64,000 nt of DNA, taken from contig NZ_CP022372.1 in the NCBI RefSeq assembly GCF_002220095.1, positions 124,001 through 188,000 of the forward strand, read 5' to 3'. The notes beneath the pieces are model-generated. The model was not told where the DNA came from, ran no database searches, and saw nothing but the letters and a program-made list of their open reading frames with translations. Positions 1-8,661 of the stretch are shown here, in pieces. Positions within the stretch are counted from its first letter, which is position 1, and every line of letters starts with the position of its first letter. The translations under genes were made by a program, and so were the position numbers. The DNA is from Bosea sp. AS-1 (GTDB lineage Bacteria > Pseudomonadota > Alphaproteobacteria > Rhizobiales > Beijerinckiaceae).

Positions 1-81
1 ACTGAATCGTAACCACTTCATACTAAGCCCCACCTCGCTGGGGTAGCGCCGCCTGTCCGCAGCGAGGAGCTCGACCGGCCT
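1..81. other. Left-edge non-coding stretch upstream of the diguanylate cyclase
   Basis: No gene is visible. There is a small dyad CCCCA-N6-TGGGG (28-43) and a GAGGAG purine run at 63-68. That run is 13 bases from the ATG at 82, rather far for a ribosome binding site. Confidence 0.4.
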
Positions 82-1272
82 ATGAGTGGTGTAGCCCTGC
101 GTTACAGTTTGCCGCGCTGGCGCGTCACGCGCTGGCTGGCCGACGCAGGTCCGGACGTTCCCGCCGAAATCAGGACCGCCCTGGTCGCCAGCCTGTTCGG
201 CACGCTGCCGATCTTCGCCGGCGGCGTCATCAATTCGCTCGCCGTCTCCTTCCTGATCGCCTGGCGCATCCCGACCCTGCCCTTCCAGCTCTGGTGCGCC
301 TTCGAGGTGCTGTGCTGCCTGATCCGGCTCTACGTCCTCGTGACCTCCCGTCGAAAGGCAGAGCGCGGCGAGCCGACCTGGACCGATACCTACCTTCTGC
401 TCGGCGTCGCCTGGGCGGCCGGCATCGGCGCCGGCACCTTCCTGAGCCTCACCAGCGGTGACTGGGTCGCGGCGACGCTGGCGTGCCTTTCCGCAGCCGC
501 CATGGTCGGCGGCATCTGCTTCCGGAATTTCGGAGCGCCGCGCATGGCCGGCGTCATGATCGCGCTGACGCTGGGGCCGTGCTGCTTCGCGGCGCCGTTC
601 GGCCACGAGCCGATCATGTTCATCACCTTCATGCAGATCCCGTTCTACCTGCTCAGCATGACGATGGCGGCCTACAAGCTGAACGCCATGCTGATCTCGA
701 CCATGCGGGCCGAGCGCGAGAACGCCTTCCATGCCCGGCACGACATGCTGACCGGCCTGTCGAACCGCGCCGGGCTCATCCGCGCCTTCACGACCCGCTT
801 CGGCGATCCGGCGGCGCCTCAGGGGCTCGCGCTGATCTATCTCGACCTCGACGGCTTCAAGGCCGTGAACGACACCTATGGCCATCCGGCCGGCGATGCG
901 CTGCTGCAGCTCGTCGCCGAGCGGCTGCGGGCACTCGTGCGCAGCTCCGACATCGCCGCGCGGATCGGCGGAGACGAGTTCGTGGTGCTATCGGAGCAGA
1001 CCGAGCGGGTGCAGCTCCAGCGGATCGGCGAGCGCCTCGTCAAGGAGATCTCGGAGCCCTACGAGCTCGATAGCGGCCACCGGCTGCATATCGGCGCCTC
1101 GGTCGGCATCGCACTCGCGCCCGAGCACGGTAGCGACATGAGCGCCGTGATGGCAGCGGCGGACGCAGCACTCTACCAGGCGAAATCGCGCGGAAAGGCG
1201 CTTTGCGTCATTGCCGCCCAGCGCGCCGCCATCGATGGACAGGGCCCCGCCGAGACCCGCCTCCTTCACTGA
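82..1272 (+). CDS. Membrane-anchored diguanylate cyclase (GGDEF)
   Basis: Makes cyclic di-GMP from two GTP at the inner membrane. The first about 200 residues are strongly hydrophobic and look like five or six membrane helices. They are followed by a short linker starting HDMLTGLSNR and a complete GGDEF domain with the active-site motif GGDEF at about residues 296-300. An RSSD sequence lies five residues upstream, matching the RxxD inhibitory I-site, so feedback inhibition by c-di-GMP is expected. There is no EAL or PAS domain. The membrane part may sense an unknown signal. It stands alone in its orientation, 88 bases upstream of the glutaminase gene. Confidence is high for the enzyme class; the signal is unknown. 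Confidence 0.93.
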   Translation: MSGVALRYSLPRWRVTRWLADAGPDVPAEIRTALVASLFGTLPIFAGGVINSLAVSFLIAWRIPTLPFQLWCAFEVLCCLIRLYVLVTSRRKAERGEPTWTDTYLLLGVAWAAGIGAGTFLSLTSGDWVAATLACLSAAAMVGGICFRNFGAPRMAGVMIALTLGPCCFAAPFGHEPIMFITFMQIPFYLLSMTMAAYKLNAMLISTMRAERENAFHARHDMLTGLSNRAGLIRAFTTRFGDPAAPQGLALIYLDLDGFKAVNDTYGHPAGDALLQLVAERLRALVRSSDIAARIGGDEFVVLSEQTERVQLQRIGERLVKEISEPYELDSGHRLHIGASVGIALAPEHGSDMSAVMAAADAALYQAKSRGKALCVIAAQRAAIDGQGPAETRLLH

Positions 1273-1360
1273 GGCCGCGCGCCTCCTGTCGCCACGCCCG
1301 CTTGACCCGGGCCCGCGCATCGGTGTTGCCTGATCGCGACGGAAGAGCTGGAGGGGAAAC

Positions 1361-2293
1361 TTGGCGGATCTGGCGCGCCTCGTGCAGGACATCGCCGCCG
1401 ATATGCGCGATGCAAGCGAGCGCGGCGAGGTGGCGAGCTATATCCCGCCGCTGGCCCGCATCGACCCGCGTCAGTTCGGACTCTGCATCGTCACCGCCGA
1501 TGGCAATCTCCACGTCGCCGGAGAGAGCGAAGAGCCCTTCTCGATCCAGAGCATCTCCAAGGTCTTCGCCCTGACGCAAGCGCTGGGCAAGGTCGGCGAC
1601 ACGCTCTGGCGCCGCGTCGGGCGCGAGCCCTCGGGCACCCCGTTCAACTCGATCGTGCAGCTCGAGCGCGAACAGGGCATCCCGCGCAATCCCTTCATCA
1701 ACGCCGGCGCGCTGGTCGTCTCCGACATCAATCTCGCCGGCCACGAGCCGCGCGTCGCCATCGGCGAGCTGCTGCGCTTCGTGCGCTATCTCGCCGACGA
1801 CGACAGCATCATCATCGACGAGGCCGTGGCGCGCGCCGAACAAGCCACCGGTTTCCGCAACATCGCGCTCGCCAACTACATGAAGGCCTTCGGCAATATC
1901 CAGCACGCGCCGGAGCTGACGCTCGGCGTCTATTTCCATCAATGCGCCATCGCCATGAGCTGCCGCCAGCTCGCCATGGCGGGGCGCTACCTGATGCATG
2001 GCGGGCTTCATGAGCCGGGAGGGCCGCGCGTGGTCTCGGCCCAGCGCGCGCGGCGGATCAACGCGCTGATGCTGACCTGCGGCCATTACGACGCCTCGGG
2101 AGACTTCGCCTTCCGCGTCGGCCTGCCGGGGAAATCCGGGGTCGGTGGCGGCATCCTCGCCATCGCTCCGGGCAAGGCGGCGATCGCGGTCTGGTCGCCC
2201 GGGCTCAACGCCAACGGCAACTCGATGCTGGGCACGCTCGCGCTGGAACGGCTCGCCGAGGCGACGGGCTGGTCGGTGTTCAATCCGGATTGA
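1361..2293 (+). CDS. glsA: Glutaminase A
   Basis: Hydrolyses L-glutamine to glutamate and ammonia. The 310-residue protein has the usual length of the bacterial serine-dependent glutaminase family. It carries the Ser-x-x-Lys pair of that beta-lactamase-like fold (QSISK, Ser64 and Lys67), the conserved NPFINAGA segment and a C-terminal GKSGVGGGI loop. The start is TTG at 1361, preceded by GGAGGGG (1350-1356), which decides it; no closer ATG fits the family N-terminus. It lies tail to tail with the dCTP deaminase gene, with only 30 bases between the stops. Confidence 0.95.
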   Translation: MADLARLVQDIAADMRDASERGEVASYIPPLARIDPRQFGLCIVTADGNLHVAGESEEPFSIQSISKVFALTQALGKVGDTLWRRVGREPSGTPFNSIVQLEREQGIPRNPFINAGALVVSDINLAGHEPRVAIGELLRFVRYLADDDSIIIDEAVARAEQATGFRNIALANYMKAFGNIQHAPELTLGVYFHQCAIAMSCRQLAMAGRYLMHGGLHEPGGPRVVSAQRARRINALMLTCGHYDASGDFAFRVGLPGKSGVGGGILAIAPGKAAIAVWSPGLNANGNSMLGTLALERLAEATGWSVFNPD

Positions 2294-2323
2294 GCCGGGC
2301 TACCACAGCGCCGGGAGCGGGCC

Positions 2324-3412
2324 TCAGCCCTTGAAATGCTTGGAAAGCTTGAGCGCCTGGCCCTGGTAGTTGGACTTCAGCCCGGCACCGTAGAGCGAGG
2401 ACGGACGAGCCGCCATGGCCTCGTAGACGAGACGGCCGACAATCTGGCCGTCCTCGATGATGAACGGCACATCGCGGGATCGTACCTCCAGCACCGCCCG
2501 AGCCCCCTGCCCGCCGGCGGCGCTATGGCCGAAGCCGGGGTCGAAGAAACCGGCATAATGGACGCGGAACTCGCCGACCAGCGCGTCGAAGGGTGTCATC
2601 TCGGCGGCGTAGTCGGGCGGGACGTGCACCGCTTCCTTGGAAGCGAGGATGTAGAACTGACCCGGGTCGAGGATCATGCTGCCCGAGCCGTCATACGGGA
2701 TAGGTTCCCAGAAATCGGCGGCGCGATAGGCGCCCACGCGATCGACATCGATCAGCGCCGTGTGGTGCTTGCCGCGGTAACCGAGCAGCCCGTCGAAACC
2801 GGAGAGATCGACGCTGACGGCGACGCCACCCTGGAAGGACGGCTCCGTCGCACTGACCAGCGTCTCGCGGAGATGGACCTCGCCGAGCGCCCGATCGTCG
2901 AGCCGGGTCTCGCCAGCGCGGAATCGGATCTGCGAGAGCCGCGAGCCCGAGCGGACCAGCACCGGGAAGGTGCGCGGCGAGATCTCGATGAAGAGCGGCC
3001 CCTCATAACCGTCCTCGACCAGATCGAATTCGCGGGCGCGGTCGGTGATGACTCGGGTGAAGACGTCGAGACGACCGGTGGAGCTCTTGGGGTTGGCGGC
3101 CGCGCGCAGGCCCTTCGGCAGCTTCAGGCCCTCCATCAGCTCGGCGATATAGACACAGCCGGTTTCCAACACGGCGCCGCGCGTCAGGTCGATCTCGTGC
3201 AGCGACAGGTCCTCGATGCGGCTCTTCACCGTGCGCTCGGGGCCAGGCAGGAAGCTGGCACGCACACGATAGGCCCGCGCGCCCAGGCGCAGGTCGAGGC
3301 TGGCGGGCTGGATCTGCCCTTCGGCCGGCGGATGGGCGAGCCGGATCGCGCCCTGCTCGATGAAGGCGCGGATGGAGCTGTCGGGCTGGATGCCGGGCTT
3401 GAAAGTCAGCAT
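2324..3412 (-). CDS. dcd: dCTP deaminase, long (two-domain) form
   Basis: Deaminates dCTP to dUTP, feeding dTTP synthesis. The protein is about 362 residues, roughly twice the length of E. coli Dcd, as in the long alphaproteobacterial form. The first half carries IQPASLDLRLG and NPKSSTGRLDVF, typical of the trimeric dUTPase/Dcd fold. The second half repeats the fold (VAVSVDLSGFDG and later IIEDGQIVGRLVYE). The frame is open up to 3499, but the ATG at 3412 (MLTFKPGIQPDSS) fits the family start better. It is transcribed away from apaG. Confidence 0.88.
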   Translation of the reverse strand: MLTFKPGIQPDSSIRAFIEQGAIRLAHPPAEGQIQPASLDLRLGARAYRVRASFLPGPERTVKSRIEDLSLHEIDLTRGAVLETGCVYIAELMEGLKLPKGLRAAANPKSSTGRLDVFTRVITDRAREFDLVEDGYEGPLFIEISPRTFPVLVRSGSRLSQIRFRAGETRLDDRALGEVHLRETLVSATEPSFQGGVAVSVDLSGFDGLLGYRGKHHTALIDVDRVGAYRAADFWEPIPYDGSGSMILDPGQFYILASKEAVHVPPDYAAEMTPFDALVGEFRVHYAGFFDPGFGHSAAGGQGARAVLEVRSRDVPFIIEDGQIVGRLVYEAMAARPSSLYGAGLKSNYQGQALKLSKHFKG

Positions 3413-3581
3413 GCGAGGTCCGCGAGGATAATCGGTTACCGCTAACGAAGCCGCGCGCCGCGGCCAAGCCGAATGCGCCGCTTCCCCAATGTTGTCCACG
3501 CCTGCATGATATCGGTCGGCATTGACGCTGCCTGCGGCCGGTCCATATCAAGGGGCGGCGAGGCGCGGCGTCACCGACGAA

Positions 3582-3630
3582 GCAAAGGTCCTGGACGGCG
3601 CAAAGGTCTTGGACGGCGCAAAGGTCTTGG
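3582..3630 (+). repeat. 18-bp direct repeat, about 2.7 copies, carrying the apaG ribosome binding site
   Basis: The unit GCAAAGGTCYTGGACGGC occurs at 3582-3599 and 3600-3617, with a partial third copy at 3618-3630 ending at the apaG start. Each copy contains AAAGGTC; the last one is placed as the Shine-Dalgarno sequence of apaG (ATG 3633). Confidence 0.85.
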
Positions 3631-3632
3631 CG

Positions 3633-4025
3633 ATGTATCAAGCTCAGACGCGTGGCGTGCGTGTGACCGCGGCGCCGAAATTCATGGAGGCGGAATCTTC
3701 ACCGCCGCAGGGCCGCTATTTCTGGGCCTATTCCATCGAGATCGTGAATCTCTCGACCCAGACCGTGCAGCTCGTGGCACGCCACTGGTTCATTACCGAC
3801 GGACGCGGCGAAACCCATGAGGTGCGTGGCGAAGGCGTCGTCGGCAAGCAGCCGGTGTTGCGGCCGGGCGAGAGCTTCAGCTACACCTCGGGCTGCCCCC
3901 TGCCGACGCCGGACGGCTCGATGCGCGGCTTCTACGCCATGCTCGACGAGGGCGGCGATGTGTTCGATGTCGAAGTACCGCTCTTTCCGCTCGATTCCCC
4001 TTATGTGAAGAAGGTTCTGCATTGA
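3633..4025 (+). CDS. apaG: ApaG-domain protein
   Basis: A 130-residue protein of the ApaG/DUF525 family, an immunoglobulin-like fold of unproved biochemical role that is often linked to magnesium and cobalt tolerance. Motifs visible are FWAYSIEIVNLS, QLVARHWFITDGRG, VVGKQPVLRPGESFSYTSG and the C-terminal VDVPLFPLDSP-like stretch. The frame runs open to 3522, but the extra residues are only translated 18-bp repeats (AKVLDG three times). The ATG at 3633, with AAAGGT seven bases upstream, gives the normal family length. Its TGA stop overlaps the TTG start of argE, implying translational coupling. Confidence 0.92.
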   Translation: MYQAQTRGVRVTAAPKFMEAESSPPQGRYFWAYSIEIVNLSTQTVQLVARHWFITDGRGETHEVRGEGVVGKQPVLRPGESFSYTSGCPLPTPDGSMRGFYAMLDEGGDVFDVEVPLFPLDSPYVKKVLH

Positions 4026-5197
4026 CCGCCACCCCGCCCGCCGGGCAGCGCTACACGCCGCTCGAGATGCTCGCCCGCCTCGTCGCCTTCGATACGGTGA
4101 GTCACAGGTCCAACCTGCCGCTGATCGATTTCGTCGAAGACTACCTCGCCGGCTGGGGCGTCACCTCCACGCGCTTCCCCAACGCGGCGGGCGACAAGAC
4201 CGCGCTCTTCGCCACCATCGGACCTCAAGACCGCGGCGGTATCGTGCTCTCCGGCCATACCGATGTCGTGCCGGTCGAGGGGCAGGCCTGGAGCCGCGAT
4301 CCCTTCACGCTGCATGTCGAGGATGGGCGCGCCTATGGCCGCGGCGCCGTCGACATGAAGGGTTTTGTCGCGCTGGCGCTGGCACTGGTGCCGGATTTCC
4401 TCGCGGCCCGGCTCAAGACACCGATCCACCTGTTCTTCTCCTATGACGAGGAGGTGACCTGCCTCGGCGTCGTCGACGGCATCGCGGCGATGGGCAAGAC
4501 CCTGCCGCGTCCGCTCGCGGTCATCGTGGGCGAACCGACATCGCTCGACATAGCCGACGCGCATAAGGGCATCCGCACCTTCCTGACGAAGATCACCGGC
4601 TTCGCGGCCCATTCCTCCAAGCCTCAGCTCGGCGCCAGCGCCGTCCATGCCGGAGCCCTGCTGGCCGCGGAACTCGACCGCATGCAGGAGGAGGCCAAGG
4701 AGCGGCCGGATGCGAGCGGGCGCTTCGACCCACCCTACGACACCATCCATGTCGGCAAGTTCCACGGCGGCATCGCGCGCAACATCCTCGCGGACAAGGC
4801 CGAACTCTCCTGGGAAATCCGGACCCTGCCGGGCTCGGACCCTGAATCCGGGCCGGCACGCTTCGCCTCCCTGGCGAAGACCGTGCTGTCACGCATGCAG
4901 AGGACCGCACCGACCTCGACCATCGAGACGGTGATGACCTCCGACGTTCCCGGCCTCGCGCCGGACCCGGGCTCGGAAGCGGAGCGGCTCGCCATGCGGC
5001 TTTCCGGCCGGAACGACACCATCGCCGTGGCCTATGCGACCGAGGCTGGGCATTTCCAGCGCGCCGGCCTGCCGACAGTGGTCTGCGGACCCGGCTCGAT
5101 CGACCAGGCACATCAGCCGGACGAATACATCACCCTGCAGCAGCTTGAGGCCGGCGAGATTTTCATGCGCAAGCTGATGATGGCCTGCCAGGAATAA
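4022..5197 (+). CDS. argE: Acetylornithine deacetylase
   Basis: Removes the acetyl group from N-acetylornithine in arginine synthesis. The 391-residue M20-type metallopeptidase has the metal-binding signatures SGHTDVVP (His about 79), GRGAVDMKGF, YDEEVTC and GEPTSL, and a C-terminal GPGSIDQAHQPDEY with a further His. The start is TTG at 4022, overlapping the apaG stop (TTGA). The neighbouring argD and argF genes converge on it, so three arginine genes are clustered here, although argE is transcribed in the opposite direction. A 14-bp tandem duplication covers its stop codon. Confidence 0.93.
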   Translation: MTATPPAGQRYTPLEMLARLVAFDTVSHRSNLPLIDFVEDYLAGWGVTSTRFPNAAGDKTALFATIGPQDRGGIVLSGHTDVVPVEGQAWSRDPFTLHVEDGRAYGRGAVDMKGFVALALALVPDFLAARLKTPIHLFFSYDEEVTCLGVVDGIAAMGKTLPRPLAVIVGEPTSLDIADAHKGIRTFLTKITGFAAHSSKPQLGASAVHAGALLAAELDRMQEEAKERPDASGRFDPPYDTIHVGKFHGGIARNILADKAELSWEIRTLPGSDPESGPARFASLAKTVLSRMQRTAPTSTIETVMTSDVPGLAPDPGSEAERLAMRLSGRNDTIAVAYATEAGHFQRAGLPTVVCGPGSIDQAHQPDEYITLQQLEAGEIFMRKLMMACQE

Positions 5198-5215
5198 CGG
5201 CCCAGGAATAACGGC
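5188..5215. repeat. 14-bp tandem duplication spanning the argE stop codon
   Basis: CCAGGAATAACGGC is present twice in perfect tandem (5188-5201, 5202-5215). The first copy encodes the last residues and TAA stop of argE. Confidence 0.85.
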
Positions 5216-5220
5216 GCGCG

Positions 5221-5248
5221 AAAAGCCTCTTTCCCGGCGGGAGAGGGG
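5221..5248 (-). terminator. Probable intrinsic terminator of argD-argF-hslO
   Basis: The stem CCTCTTTCCC/GGGAGAGGGG (5226-5235 and 5239-5248, with G-U pairs) has a three-base loop. Read leftward it is followed by CTTTTCG. It lies just past the hslO stop. Confidence 0.5.
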
Positions 5249-5249
5249 C

Positions 5250-6251
5250 TCAGAGCCCCGGCGACAGCCCTTCCTCGACCTCGGCCGGGTCGAAGGTATA
5301 GCGCCGCGAGCAGAATTCGCAGGTGACGCCGAGCGTTCCGTCATCGGCGACCATCGCGCGACGATCCTCGGGCGAGAAGCCGCGCAGCATCGCCAGCACC
5401 CGCTCGCGCGAGCAGCGGCAGGCCTCGTGCACCGGAACGGCTTCGAAAACGCGCGCGCCGCGCTCATGGAAGAGCCGATAGAGCAGCCGCTCGCTCTCCA
5501 GCGTGGGGTCGAGCAGCTCATGGTCCTCGACCGTCTCGACCAGCGAGCGCGCCTCCGTCCAGGCGTCGTCCTCGATGCCGTCGGGATCGTTGCTGGCGAG
5601 GATCTCATGGCCTTCCGGCGCATCGCCGGGGTGGATGTCCGCCGCACGCAGGCGCTCGGGCGAATGGGGCATGAACTGGACGAGGATGCCTCCGGCGCGC
5701 CAATGCGCCCGCCCGCCGGTCGTGACCGTGCCGACAGCGAGCCGGACCCGCGTGGGGATCTGCTCCGACTGGCGGAAATATTGGTGCGCCGCCTCCTCCA
5801 GGCCCTGCCGCGTCAGCGGCACGATGCCTTGATAGCGCGTCGTCGCCGAACCCTGGTCGATCGTCATGGCAAGATGCCCCTCGCCCAGCAGATCACCGGT
5901 CGACAGCTTGTCCAGCGCCATCGCCTCGACGAGCTTGGCCTGATCGATCTGGGCGACGGCGCGATAGGTGTCGGGGGCGGTGAAGTCGACCACCATCATC
6001 GAAATGGCGCCGTCGCTCTTGGTCTGGAGCTGGAAGCGCCCTTCGAACTTCAGCGCCGTACCGAGCATGACGGCGAGCGCGCAAGCCTCGCCCACGACAC
6101 GCGAGACCGGCACCGGATAGGCGTGACGTTCGAGGATCGCGTCGATCGAGGGGCCGAGCCGAACGACCCGGCCACGCACGTCGAGATCGGGAACGGCAAA
6201 AGGCAGGACGGCGTCGTCGAGCCCTGCCACGGCGCCGGTTTCGGCGGCCAT
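5250..6251 (-). CDS. hslO: Hsp33 redox-regulated chaperone
   Basis: A cytosolic holdase activated by oxidation. The 333-residue protein ends with the zinc-binding cysteines CRC (about residues 272-274) and CEFC (about 309-312), the CxC...CxxC redox switch of the family. The core is conserved (YRAVAQIDQAKLVEAMALDK, DLLGEGHLAMTID). The frame is open to 6392, but the ATG at 6251 overlaps the argF stop as ATGA, giving coupling and the family-like N-terminus. It is the last gene of the leftward argD-argF-hslO unit. Confidence 0.95.
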   Translation of the reverse strand: MAAETGAVAGLDDAVLPFAVPDLDVRGRVVRLGPSIDAILERHAYPVPVSRVVGEACALAVMLGTALKFEGRFQLQTKSDGAISMMVVDFTAPDTYRAVAQIDQAKLVEAMALDKLSTGDLLGEGHLAMTIDQGSATTRYQGIVPLTRQGLEEAAHQYFRQSEQIPTRVRLAVGTVTTGGRAHWRAGGILVQFMPHSPERLRAADIHPGDAPEGHEILASNDPDGIEDDAWTEARSLVETVEDHELLDPTLESERLLYRLFHERGARVFEAVPVHEACRCSRERVLAMLRGFSPEDRRAMVADDGTLGVTCEFCSRRYTFDPAEVEEGLSPGL

Positions 6252-7171
6252 CAGGCCGCGACCCCGCCGAAGCACCAGGCCAGGATGCCCTTCTGTGCAT
6301 GCAGCCGGTTCTCGGCCTCGTCGAAGACGGCCGATTGCGGGCCGTCCATGATCTTGTCCGTAACCTCTTCGCCGCGGGAGGCCGGCAGGCAATGCATGAA
6401 GATCGCCTCCTTCTCGGCGCGGTCCATCAGCCTGTCATCGACCTGGTAGGGTCGCAGCAGGTTGTGGCGGGTGCCTTCCTCGTCGCCCATCGAGACCCAG
6501 CAATCGGTGATGACGCAATCGGCGCCCTCGACCGCCTCCTCGGGCCGCGTCGTCAGCTTGAGCTTGGCGCCCTGCTTCTTCGCCCAGGCAATCAGCGCCG
6601 GTGGCGGCGCCAGCTCTTCCGGGGTCGCGATCGACAATTCGAAGTCGAGCCGGCCGGCAGCGTGGACCCAGGAAGTCAGCACGTTGTTGGTATCACCCGT
6701 CCAGGCGATGCGCTTGCCCTCGATCGGCCCCTTGCGCTCCTCGAAGGTCATGACATCGGCCATCACCTGGCAGGGATGCTGGCGCTTGGTCAGGCCGTTG
6801 ATGACGGGGACCGAGGCATATTTCGCCATCTCGACCACGGCGTCGTGGTCGAGCATGCGGATCATGATCGCATCGACATAGCGCGAAAGCACGCGGGCCG
6901 TATCGGCGATGGTCTCGCGCTCGCCGAGCTCGATCTCGCGACCGGTCACCATCATCGGCGAGCCGCCGAGCTCGCGAATGCCGACATCGAAGGAGACGCG
7001 GGTGCGCAAGGAGGGCTGCTCGAAGATCATGGCGATGACCTTGCCTTCGAGCAGGCGATCCCCCGCGGCGGCCGGCGTGCGACGTCGCGCTTTCATCTCC
7101 TCGCCCGCGCGCAGGATGGCGCGCAGCTCGTTGCCGGAGAAATCGGAAAGATCGAGGAAATGGCGCGTCAC
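6251..7171 (-). CDS. argF: Ornithine carbamoyltransferase
   Basis: Joins carbamoyl phosphate and ornithine to give citrulline. The 306-residue protein carries the carbamoyl-phosphate site SLRTR (about residues 53-57, normally STRTR, here with Leu in the second position), HPCQ (about 132-135) and the ornithine-loop HCLPA (about 257-261), plus DCWVSMGDE. It lies 39 bases downstream of argD and overlaps hslO by four bases, so it is probably co-transcribed from the argD promoter. Confidence 0.95.
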   Translation of the reverse strand: MTRHFLDLSDFSGNELRAILRAGEEMKARRRTPAAAGDRLLEGKVIAMIFEQPSLRTRVSFDVGIRELGGSPMMVTGREIELGERETIADTARVLSRYVDAIMIRMLDHDAVVEMAKYASVPVINGLTKRQHPCQVMADVMTFEERKGPIEGKRIAWTGDTNNVLTSWVHAAGRLDFELSIATPEELAPPPALIAWAKKQGAKLKLTTRPEEAVEGADCVITDCWVSMGDEEGTRHNLLRPYQVDDRLMDRAEKEAIFMHCLPASRGEEVTDKIMDGPQSAVFDEAENRLHAQKGILAWCFGGVAA

Positions 7172-7210
7172 GGGCGCTTCCTTCGCTTCGCGGGGTTACG
7201 TGGGTTGAAC

Positions 7211-8431
7211 TTATTCGGCGGCCGGGCGCTTCAGCGCAGCCTCGACGGCGCCGGCAGCCTTGTCGAGCCGGGAGACCGCCTCGGCGACGTCCGCCTCGGT
7301 GATGATCAGGGGCGGCAGCAGACGCACGACATTGTCCCCGGCGCCGACCACGAGCAGGCCCTGGGCGCGCGCCTCGTTGACGAAGTCGGTGTTCGGCGTG
7401 TGCAGCTTGAGGCCGAGCATCAGCCCCTCGCCGCGGATCTCCTGGATCACGTCGGGATGCTTGTCCTTGAGCTCGGCCAGCGACTGCTTCAGCCGAAGCG
7501 CGATCTGGCCGACATTCTCGATGAAGCCCGGCGCCAGCACTACGTCGAGCACGGCATTGCCGACCGCCATGGCGAGCGGGTTGCCGCCGAAGGTCGTGCC
7601 ATGGGTGCCGAGCGTCATGCCCGAAGCCGCCTCCTCGGTCGCGAGGCAGGCGCCCATCGGGAAGCCGCCGCCGATGCCCTTGGCGATCGACATGATGTCC
7701 GGCGTCACGCCGTAATGCTCATGCGCGAAGAACTTGCCGGTGCGGCCGACGCCGGTCTGGATCTCGTCGAAGACCAGCAGCAGGCCGCTCTCGTCGCAGA
7801 TCTGGCGCAGCAGCTTGAGGAAGCGCGAGGGCACCGAGCGCAGGCCGCCCTCACCCTGGATCGGCTCGATCATCAGCGCGGCGGTCTCAGGCCCGATCGC
7901 GGCGCGCAGGGCCTTCTCATCGTCGAAAGGCACCTGGTCGAAGCCGTCGACCTTGGGGCCGAAGCCGTCGATGTATTTCTGCTGGCCGCCAGCGGCGATG
8001 GTTGCCAGCGTCCGGCCGTGGAAGGCGCCCTCGAAGGTGATGATGTGGTAGCGCTCGGGATGGCCCTTCGCGGCATGGTATTTCCGCGCCATCTTGATGG
8101 CGCACTCGTTCGCCTCGGCGCCCGAATTGGTGAAGAAGACGCGCTCGGCGAAGGTCGCCTCGCAGAGGCGACGGGCGAGCCGCTCGCCTTCCGGGGCGCC
8201 GTAGAGATTCGAGGTGTGCCAGATCTTGCCGGCCTGCTCGGTCAGCGTCTTGACGAGATGCGGGTGCGCGTGGCCGAGCGCATTGACGGCGATGCCGGCG
8301 CCGAAATCGAGGTAGCGCGTGCCGTCGGCGGTGATCGCCCAGGGGCCCTCACCCCGCTCGAAGGCGACGGGAGCGCGGGCATAGGTCGGCACGAGCACGG
8401 ACTGGCTGGCGGAAACAGGAGCGGGGGCCAT
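7211..8431 (-). CDS. argD: Acetylornithine aminotransferase
   Basis: PLP-dependent class III aminotransferase of arginine (and possibly lysine) synthesis. Visible are the [16 protein letters not shown] cofactor region, [13 protein letters not shown], and the PLP lysine in [13 protein letters not shown] at about residue 250. The length (406) is normal. The ATG at 8431 is preceded by GAGGA, 11 bases away. It is first gene of the leftward argD-argF-hslO operon, with a 220-base leader that contains a promoter, a hairpin and a short Arg-rich reading frame. Confidence 0.95.
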   Translation of the reverse strand: MAPAPVSASQSVLVPTYARAPVAFERGEGPWAITADGTRYLDFGAGIAVNALGHAHPHLVKTLTEQAGKIWHTSNLYGAPEGERLARRLCEATFAERVFFTNSGAEANECAIKMARKYHAAKGHPERYHIITFEGAFHGRTLATIAAGGQQKYIDGFGPKVDGFDQVPFDDEKALRAAIGPETAALMIEPIQGEGGLRSVPSRFLKLLRQICDESGLLLVFDEIQTGVGRTGKFFAHEHYGVTPDIMSIAKGIGGGFPMGACLATEEAASGMTLGTHGTTFGGNPLAMAVGNAVLDVVLAPGFIENVGQIALRLKQSLAELKDKHPDVIQEIRGEGLMLGLKLHTPNTDFVNEARAQGLLVVGAGDNVVRLLPPLIITEADVAEAVSRLDKAAGAVEAALKRPAAE

Positions 8432-8459
8432 GAAAGGAATATCCTCGCGAAGGGGGTGA

Positions 8460-8575
8460 CGAGTGAGACCGGATTGGCGCTGGGGTCGAGAACGCGATCC
8501 GGGTTGAAATGCTGCATCGTGCAGGCATGTTGCGACCCGGTGACGACGTTATCGTCGCACCCAGTTCCTGACCTC
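8460..8575 (-). promoter_or_regulatory. Competing inverted repeats after the Arg leader peptide
   Basis: In leftward reading, CGACG-ATAA-CGTCG is formed by the last Arg codons, the stop and the next bases. TGCGAC can also pair with GTCGCA. CCGGGT pairs with ACCCGG around an inner CTGCA-CGA-TGCAG hairpin. The first two stems exclude the third partly because they share the GTCG segment. No clear U-tract follows, so a rho-dependent or translational mechanism would be needed. Confidence 0.35.
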
Positions 8576-8596
8576 TCGTCGCGCCGTCATCCGCAT
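8549..8596 (-). CDS. Candidate Arg-rich leader peptide of the argD-argF operon
   Basis: A 15-codon frame in the argD leader encodes MRMTARREVRNWVRR, with six arginines (two as the last two codons before TAA). All are non-CGC codons (CGG, four CGA and AGG), although CGC dominates in neighbouring genes. AAGG (8605-8608) lies eight bases upstream of the ATG at 8596. An in-frame ATG at 8623 would add nine residues and two more arginines but has no Shine-Dalgarno sequence. The position, composition and codon choice are those of an amino-acid-sensing leader peptide. Conservation and expression are unknown, so this is an inference. Confidence 0.45.
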   Translation of the reverse strand: MRMTARREVRNWVRR

Positions 8597-8626
8597 CGTT
8601 CGGGCCTTGATCCGCGAAAACATAAG

Positions 8627-8646
8627 CGCCGCCCGAAAGGGCGGCG
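8627..8646 (-). promoter_or_regulatory. GC-rich hairpin at the start of the argD leader
   Basis: A perfect 8-bp stem CGCCGCCC/GGGCGGCG encloses a four-base loop. Read leftward it lies about eight bases after the predicted transcription start and is followed by CTTATGTTTTCG, a loose U-rich tail. It could be an early terminator or a 5' stabiliser. Confidence 0.45.
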
Positions 8647-8652
8647 TCACCT

Positions 8653-8661
8653 TGTGGATAA
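8653..8661 (-). promoter_or_regulatory. Perfect DnaA box
   Basis: TTATCCACA, the strong consensus DnaA site, reads leftward here. It abuts the -10 element of the predicted argD promoter and lies about 330 bases upstream of gcrA. In Caulobacter DnaA is known to activate gcrA. Confidence 0.5.
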
